NCBI GenBank assembly: GCA_000729835.1
Contig: JFHB01000003.1
Location: 186,001 to 250,000 of the forward strand
Length of the DNA stretch: 64,000 bases
DNA from: Atkinsonella hypoxylon
Lineage: Eukaryota > Ascomycota > Sordariomycetes > Hypocreales > Clavicipitaceae
Reading direction: 5' to 3'
The stretch's first letter is position 1. The number at the start of each line of letters is the position of its first letter. This document shows positions 57,635 to 64,000 of the stretch, in pieces. Position numbers and translations under genes: made by a program. Below the pieces are notes generated by a model. The model was not told the origin of the DNA, ran no database searches, and saw nothing but the letters and a program-made list of their open reading frames with translations.

Positions 57635-59885
57635 ATGGCGGAGAGGTACCGTGACGAGGAGCCCAACGAGGCCTTGGACCCCGAGCTTTTGTACTCCAAG
57701 GAATACTGCATTGGTTGGTTTCGGGAAGAAGGAAACTCGGAATCTTGGACGTTAAGCTAATCACGGAGTGACTAGGTGGCGGGAGCTTTGGCAAAGTATA
57801 TAAAGGGTATGCTCCCGTTCGCCGTGATTTCCGTGCACCCTCCCTGAAAGGCCATTCCCGGTATTGTCCTCATGAAACTGGACGGAAGGACTGACGTCTT
57901 CGACTAGAGTCGACAAGCGAACCGGCCAAGCCGTAGCCATCAAACTGATCGACATCGAGAACGCCGAAGACGAAGTCGAGGATATTATACAGGAGATAGC
58001 TATCTTGTCTGAGTTACAATCGCCTTACGTCACCAAATACTATGGATCATATGCTAAAGGGGCTGAGCTGTGGATTGTCATGGAATTCTGCGCTGGCGGA
58101 AGTTGTGCCGACTTGATGAAGCCCGGCTTAATCGGAGAGGATTATATTGCCATTATTCTGAGGGAGTTGTTGCTTGGCCTGGACTATCTGCATTCGGACA
58201 AAAAGCTGCATCGGGATATTAAAGGTGCGTTTCTAGTTCTGAGCTTTGAAGAGCCGTGACCTAATTGGTTGGTTGCTTGGCACTGACCTTTTGCAGCCGC
58301 CAATGTATTACTTGGGTCAGGAGGACAGGTCAAACTGGCCGATTTTGGTGTCTCTGGCCAATTATCTGCCACAATGACGAAGAAGAATACGTTTGTTGGG
58401 ACACCGTTCTGGATGGCTCCAGAAGTCATCAAGCAATCTGGGTACGATCACAAAGCCGATATATGGTCCTTGGGTATTACGGCGCTAGAGCTAGCCAAAG
58501 GCGAGCCGCCTTACGCAGATATTCACCCTATGAAAGTTCTCTTCCTCATCCCGAAGAATCCTCCCCCCAGGTTGGACGGGAACTTCACCAAGGCCTTTAA
58601 GGATTTTGTTGAGCTTTGTCTGCAAAGAGACCCAAAAGAACGGCCCACGGCCAGAGATTTACTACGGCATCCCTTTATTCGAAGAGCCAAGAAAACAACA
58701 TACTTGACGGAGCTCATTGAGCGTCATAATCGATGGGCTTTAACACATAAAGGGGAAGATGATGAGAATTGGGATGCCCAGGAGGGTGCGGCTCCTACGG
58801 AACGAGAAAAGGTGGACGAAGACATGTGGGATTTCGGCACCGTCAGACTAGTAGGCGACCGTGGCGGACTCGTCCATCGACCGGGATTGAATACACTGAA
58901 TCAAAGCGCGACTAATGCTCGCTCTTCACGGCCATTGGAGGCTGCTCACGGACGGGATAAAAAATATCGTGATATGGGCCCATCAAAGGCAAGGGACTTT
59001 GCTTTTCAGCCAGCCGATACGCTCAAGGCTGCCAACGCGGCAACTTCGAGGCAGTCGAGTCCACAGAGAAAACCAGTACCTGCAGACATGGGCGGATCGC
59101 CTCCCAAAGCCACATTATCTGCAAACCCCGTCAAAGAATCATCAAGGGAAACCCCCCCCGGAACACCAACAGATCATCCGTCCCAACGACCGTTACCTCC
59201 AGCCCCAGCATCCCAGTCACCAGACTACGATCGAGAGCTTCGATTCCAGTTACAGCGTAATATGAACATGCTGCATCTGAACATGAGCCCGTCGCCGCAA
59301 AATCCTTCACACACATCACAATCTCGCACAGAGAAAGCACTGTCGCCGCTACATCAAGAGTCATCAAGTCGTCCGTCAGGCTCGCAAAAGCTGTCGATGA
59401 CGATTCCTGAAATTCCTCCATACCGAGGGGCATCGTCGCAAAACCCGCCTGGCGCCAGTAACCCGACGCCGCCACCAATCTCACACTCACCTGCATCATC
59501 TGACGCCTCTCTTCCGCCGACATCGTTCCCATCTCCTGCGCCAGCAAACCCAAATGGTGAGTTGGATGCCCTTAATGACGTGATATTCCCAGCATTAGAA
59601 GAAGCCCTCAAAAGGCGGCAAATGCGGTTGCAACAGCTGCACAGACCGGCGCAGACATCCGCCGGAAACAACACCACCCCTATGTCAGCAAATCATCAGC
59701 GCGCCGAGGTAGCGCACGAGAAAATAAGAAAGCTAGTCTATAAACTGGCTCATGTTTGCAAAGAAATTGACCAGTTGGACAAAGCTGAGCCGGTGGGCAT
59801 GGGCCGTGATGTCGGCAGCTTTCTGGAAGGATTGCTTGAGGAGATACTGGTGAGAGTCGAGCCTTTGGACGAAGAAGATATGTGA
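57635..59885 (+). CDS. Germinal-centre (Ste20/Mst3-like) protein kinase
   Basis: Ste20-family kinase; fungal GC kinases (MST-1, SID-1, POD-6 in Neurospora) feed the NDR/LATS pathways for septation and polarity. Four exons (57635-57713, 57776-57806, 57908-58224, 58297-59885) give 671 aa. Kinase domain about 22-275: GGGSFG loop at 27-32, VAIK Lys49, HRD at 138-140, DFG at 158-160, activation loop TFVGTPFWMAPE at 174-185, then KADIWSLGITALELAKGEPP. The long tail is Ser/Pro-rich, with a helical C terminus (KIRKLVYKLAHVCKEIDQLD). Start and SKEYCIGGGSFG resemble the MST-1 branch, but I do not assign a symbol. The first donor GTTGGT is unusual, yet only it keeps the glycine loop in frame. Exon 2 has 31 nt. 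Confidence 0.88.
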
Positions 59886-60636
59886 TATGATTATGACGGG
59901 TTCTGCTGAATGATGAGCTGGCTGGTTTCGCTCGGACACGGTGTCAAGAACATGTTCTGCCGTATGTGATGTTCAGGAATCGGGTGAATAAATAACCTTA
60001 TATGAGTAGAACTTTGGACGAGAGTTGCGATTGCGCCCAGTGTATATAAGAGGTGTTCAGTTGATTGCTGGAATTGCCCTGAGGCATGTACGTTTGTCTA
60101 ATTATATTACATATTAATTTCAAGGTGTACTTGTCCTGGTGAACATGGTCGTGTTCTCATTATTCCAAGTTGGACGAGACGGATGGGCTGGCAGGCAAAG
60201 TGCTTGACGACTGGCCCACTTTTCTTTGTCTGCCTGACTGGTTATCATTTGGCTGGGAGCCCCATCTACAACCTAAACAGGCTCAGCACAAGCCGAGGGA
60301 ACTCGCGGCCCCAAGGTTCGGAGCACTTCGAATTCCGCTTGCCCAGCAGCCAGGAAGAGTTATTAGCCGTACAAGCCGTCATACAGTAGTCGTAGCAAAG
60401 ACCGACGCTGGTCCACGGTGCATTGGACCACTGCCGCTAGTCGGCGCCGAAGCTGTCTTTTTTTTTTTTTTTTCCCTCTTTCTTTTTTTCCCTTTCCACC
60501 TTTTCCTCTTCCGGTTTTACCACTCTGGACCTGTCTACTCCCTTTTCTTGAGTTGTGTTTCTGGGCCTCTACTTTCATTTGCTCTCTCTCTTTTTTCTAA
60601 GTCTCTTGGATACATACTCCTGTACCTTTTGTCACG
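59886..60636. other. Intergenic region, kinase - IDH1
   Basis: 750 bases with the kinase 3' end and IDH1 promoter. A long pyrimidine tract (T16 then C/T-rich) at about 60458-60530 is typical of strong housekeeping promoters in filamentous fungi. No gene is supported. Confidence 0.55.
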
Positions 60637-62226
60637 ATGCTGTCTCGTGGCTCTGCTAGGACGGCGCAGGTATGGGTTTTTTTTTTTTTCAATTTTTTTT
60701 TTGTAATGGCTGCTTGCTTTGCGGGGTTTGTGCGTGTTTTATTATTTGCGATTCGATCAATTGTGGAGTGGACGGTATGATTTCGTGGCAGACGCCTGGG
60801 TATAGATGTTTCGTGTTTGCTTTCTTTCCTACTCATAGTCACCCGGTCTTTGCGACTGAGTGGTTTTGGTCGGCTTGGCTCCGATTATGATGCTGCGGGG
60901 GGTGGTCGCCCGGGGCGGCAATGTTGATGGCCACGGCTTTGAGTCAGTGTGTCTTGTCAATCACTTGCGCGTTTGCTATGTACATGTGCTACAAGGAGGT
61001 ATTTTGAATGGTTGAGCTAACGTCGGCGCCTTCTTGACAGCTCCTGCGCAGCGCTGCCGGCCAGCACCAGTTCGCCCGATCCTTCGCGACCGTCCAGTCC
61101 GACATCTTCAAGCCCGCCAAATTCGGCGGCAAGTATACCGTTACCCTTATTCCCGGCGATGGTATCGGCGCTGAGGTTGCCGAGTCGGTCAAGACCATCT
61201 TCAAGGCCGACAACGTGCCCATCGAATGGGAGCAGATCGAGGTCTCTGGCCTCACCGATGGCGTTGGCCGCACTGAGGATGCCTTCCGCCAGTCCGTCGC
61301 CTCCCTTAAGCGCAACAAGCTCGGTCTCAAGGGCATATTGCACACTCCCATCAGCCGCTCTGGCCACCAGAGCTTCAACGTTGCCATGCGACAAGAACTC
61401 GATATCTACGCCAGCATCAGCTTGATCAAGAACATCCCTGGCTACGAGACCCGCCACAAGGATGTCGATCTGTGCATCATCCGTGAGAACACCGAGGGAG
61501 AGTACTCTGGCCTGGAGCACCAGAGCGTTCCCGGTGTCGTCGAGTCCCTCAAGATTATCACCCGTGCCAAGTCCGAGCGCATCGCCAAGTTTGCCTTCTC
61601 TTTCGCCCTGGCCAACGGCCGATCCAAGGTTACGTGCATCCACAAGGCCAACATTATGAAGCTGGCCGATGGTCTTTTCCGCAGTACTTTCCACAACGTC
61701 GCCAAGGAATATCCCGTCCTCGAGGTCAACGACATGATTGTCGACAACGCGTCGATGCAGGCTGTCTCTCGCCCTCAGCAGTTTGACGTCATGGTCATGC
61801 CCAACTTGTACGGCGGCATTTTATCCAACATTGGCGCCGCTCTTGTTGGTGGCCCTGGTATTGTGCCCGGCTGTAACATGGGTCGCGAAGTTGCCGTCTT
61901 CGAGCCGGGTTGCCGACACGTCGGTCTTGATATCAAGGGCAAGGACCAGGCCAACCCTACCGCTTTGATTCTGTCTGGCAGCATGCTTTTGCGACATCTT
62001 GGTCTTGATGATCATGCCAACCGCATCTCCAAGGCTATCTATGCCGTTATTGCAGAGGGGTAAGTAACGTTGTTCTTGTACCTCTAGTGTCTCCTGTCCC
62101 TATAGTAACTATCAGGATTTCTTATACTGACGACTTAACAGCAAGGTCCGCACCCGCGACATGGGTGGTGTTTCAACAACCCACGAATTCACCAGGGCTA
62201 TTCTCGACAAGATGGAGACCATCTAA
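60637..62226 (+). CDS. IDH1: NAD-dependent isocitrate dehydrogenase subunit 1 (mitochondrial)
   Basis: Regulatory subunit of mitochondrial NAD-IDH, the TCA-cycle step from isocitrate to 2-oxoglutarate. Three exons (60637-60669, 61041-62059, 62142-62226; introns 371 and 82 nt) give 378 aa. The first exon encodes only 11 residues (MLSRGSARTAQ), the start of an Arg/Ser-rich mitochondrial presequence that runs to about residue 26 (LLRSAAGQHQFARSFA). Family marks: VTLIPGDGIG, IRENTEGEYSGLEH, VTCIHKANIMKLADGLF, DVMVMPNLYGGILSNIGAALVGGPGIVPG, and the C-terminal VRTRDMGGVSTTHEF. The chemistry needs subunit Idh2, not present in this window. GC-rich codon bias is stronger here than in neighbours, as for a highly expressed gene. 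Confidence 0.94.
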
Positions 62227-63246
62227 ACACGAGTGTGGCTGAAGATGAATCGCGGTAGCAGATTACGAGAACAACGCCGAGCAATTGCGCTACAAACACA
62301 ACCAACTTTTTAACAACATGAGAGATTGACGGAATTTGAATGATAAATTGGTGGGCAGGATGATTTGATACCTCGAGATTAGAGTCTAGGCGACGAGGGA
62401 AGAACCTGGTGATTCGGAGAGAACCGGATTCAGGCAGTACCTGGGCGGCAACGTCCTTGGTTTGCCTCGGGGGACGCTGGAAGACAATGATGCGAAGCCC
62501 GGTGTAATGTATAGCATGGCCTTGCAAACCTAGCAATTTTTTTCCTTTTTTTTTTTGGGTTTCCCCCCCCTTTTTTGGATGCATAGAAATCGCTGTTATG
62601 AGATTGGTGCTGTCGATGTGATGAGATGGTCTTGGCCTTTGTCAATGTGATTGTGTCTACAAGGACCATGGATATAGCAGAAGGCATCAGATTATGCTTG
62701 ACAGCTGGTTCGATACTTGCGATCAAGCGCAATTGGCATCACTTGGGTCGAATTCTCACTCCAATCTTGCAATACGCTTCCCCTGCTGATGCACCGCCAG
62801 CTTGCCGCGCTCACAGACGAACCAGGCCAAAGATTGCCAGTAGATTGGCATGTATCTATATAATAGGTACATAGCAGCTAGCAAATTGAGCACTCACACC
62901 CAAGCATTTTACACTCACCCGAATTCTCTACTCTAGCTCCATCCGTACCGTTCACCCCCGCCCCATCAATCCATGACTTCATCGCCCACGCCCATCCACT
63001 CCACGTCTTACCAAAAACGCAGTCCAAAGTCAGCCCTGTCGTGCAACGAAGAACCCCTCTCTACCTCGGGCACACGGAAACCTCGTCTGACCGAGCGTAC
63101 CACACCCCGCGGGCTCCTACGGCGATATATAATACCTTTTTTTTTTCCCGTGCTGTCCGTATCCAGACGCCTTGAATTTTCATGGCTTAGTCTACACCCA
63201 CGAACCGGATTTGCGTTTTCAGAAATCGAGTTTAGAAATCACGCTT
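62227..63246. other. Intergenic region IDH1 - GFA gene
   Basis: 1.0 kb holding the IDH1 3' end, with homopolymer T and C runs near 62540-62575, and the promoter of the next gene. No further gene is supported. Confidence 0.55.
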
Positions 63247-64000
63247 ATGGCAACTTTGGGAAAGTGTCTTTGTGGGGAGGTCGAGGTTGAGTATACTGGT
63301 TCGTGATTTTTTTTTTTTCTTTTTTTCTCTATATTGCTGCTCTGGTGTTTTTATTTTGTTTCCTGATGTCTATTCCGTTTCGTATTTTGTATGACTCCCT
63401 TTTGGCGGTGTTCTGGTTCCTCGCTTGCTTGTCCTGGGCACTTTTGTTTGTCGAGATGTGTTTTGTTCTTGATGTGCTTTTTTTTTTTTTTTTTTTTTTC
63501 ATGGATCCATGTCCTTAGCTGCTTCTCGCTGTTTTGGAGGTCCAGCTGACGCTTGCTGTTCAGGCGAGCCTGTTGCTACGGCGCTGTGTCATTGCATCGA
63601 CTGCCAAAAGGTATGTTTCCGCATCAACTGAACAGACACATTACCGGCGCGCTAGACAAAGGCGAAAGTCTGACTTATCCAGTGGACCGGCAGCGCGTAT
63701 TCCTCTAATGCCGTCGTCCCGCGGAGTGCGTTCAAGGTGACAAAAGGTACGCATCTAGTCATGCCCTTCTGAGTCTGTCCTATCCTCATATGTTTTCCCT
63801 TTACCCTCAACTCCGTTCTCCATGATGCGATATGCCGCGGGAAAATCGACAGAAAGCCCCATTCCATCACGGCTGAATTTGGTTCTTTTATTTTTATTTT
63901 TATTTCTATTTTTGTCATGACCATTGCTGATTTCTTCGCATAGGTTCCCCAAAGTCATGGGATGCCACCGGCGCATCGGGCAAAATCAACAAGCACTTCT
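63247..64000 (+). CDS. GFA/CENP-V-family zinc protein, 5' part only
   Basis: Start of a glutathione-dependent formaldehyde-activating (GFA)-like protein, a zinc-binding fold of varied function. Exons seen: 63247-63298, 63564-63610, 63683-63746 and 63944 to beyond the edge (introns 265, 72, 197 nt). All join in frame. The translated pieces MATLGKCLCGEVEVEYTG, EPVATALCHCIDCQK, WTGSAYSSN…FKVTK and GSPKSWDATGASGKINKHF are typical: the first CxCG and the CHCxxC zinc sites, then the K-x-SGK… stretch before the next Cys pair. The gene runs off the right edge. Confidence 0.82.

Noticed and set aside
1..64000. Secondary-metabolite gene cluster
   Set aside because: No polyketide synthase, NRPS, terpene synthase or P450 is present; one flavin monooxygenase and one cyclase do not make a cluster.

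Overview
The window looks like nuclear DNA of a filamentous ascomycete. Genes sit about 2-4 kb apart on both strands and carry short introns (57-371 nt, mostly 64-150 nt) with GTAAGT-type donors, CTAAC/CTGAC-like branch points and CAG/TAG acceptors. The protein set (Zn(II)2Cys6 regulator of the acr-2 type, APSES-like Bqt4, proline-rich CCHC protein, Ppg1, Csx1-like RRM protein) points to Pezizomycotina, most likely Sordariomycetes; Hypocreales is my guess from protein resemblance and intergenic repeats, not proven. I could join exons by hand so that every complete gene keeps an open frame with a length divisible by three. No CRISPR, operon, rRNA or intact transposon was seen.

Layout. 1-1.1 kb: degenerate coding-like remnant, possibly a dead mobile element. 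1.4-2.7 kb: PI31/Fub1 proteasome regulator (+). 3.3-6.6 kb: karyopherin Kap114/importin-9 (-). 9.4-11.2 kb: NCS1 nucleobase/allantoin permease (+). 11.4 kb: tRNA-Thr(AGT) (-). 14.6-16.7 kb: Zn(II)2Cys6 transcription factor (+). 18.7-20.5 kb: zinc-knuckle proline-rich protein (-). 22.3-23.6 kb: PP2A-like phosphatase Ppg1 (+). 23.9-24.9 kb: Rho GDI (-). 27.6-29.1 kb: Bqt4-like inner nuclear membrane protein (+). 30.1-30.9 kb (-) and 32.1-33.0 kb (+): the two subunits of pyridoxal 5'-phosphate synthase in divergent arrangement. 33.8-35.8 kb: Baeyer-Villiger-type flavin monooxygenase (-), and 37.1-38.3 kb: cyclase/kynurenine-formamidase-like hydrolase (+), also divergent. 39.4-41.0 kb: three-RRM RNA-binding protein (-). 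41-48.2 kb: gene-poor. 48.2-53.8 kb: Ecm29 proteasome adaptor (+). 54.7-56.4 kb: UBA-UAS-UBX protein, Cdc48 cofactor (+). 57.6-59.9 kb: germinal-centre (Ste20/Mst-like) kinase (+). 60.6-62.2 kb: NAD-isocitrate dehydrogenase subunit 1 (+). 63.2 kb to the right edge: GFA-family zinc protein, cut off by the window.

How they work together. Most are unrelated housekeeping genes. The clear functional unit is the SNO1/SNZ1 pair, which makes vitamin B6 and shares a 1.2-kb promoter region. The flavin monooxygenase and cyclase next to it may be a small oxidative/hydrolytic catabolic pair, which is only inference. Three ubiquitin-proteasome factors (PI31, Ecm29, UBX protein) lie in the same window but far apart, probably by chance.

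The most unusual non-coding signal is a 9-base near-palindrome, TA(C/T)TCCGTA, found about 13 times in intergenic DNA against roughly one expected, with four copies packed into 26.45-26.72 kb. Other oddities are an intron that keeps the frame when retained, a stop codon placed alone after an intron, several minisatellites, and possible divergent catabolic genes. I did not find a convincing new biological system.
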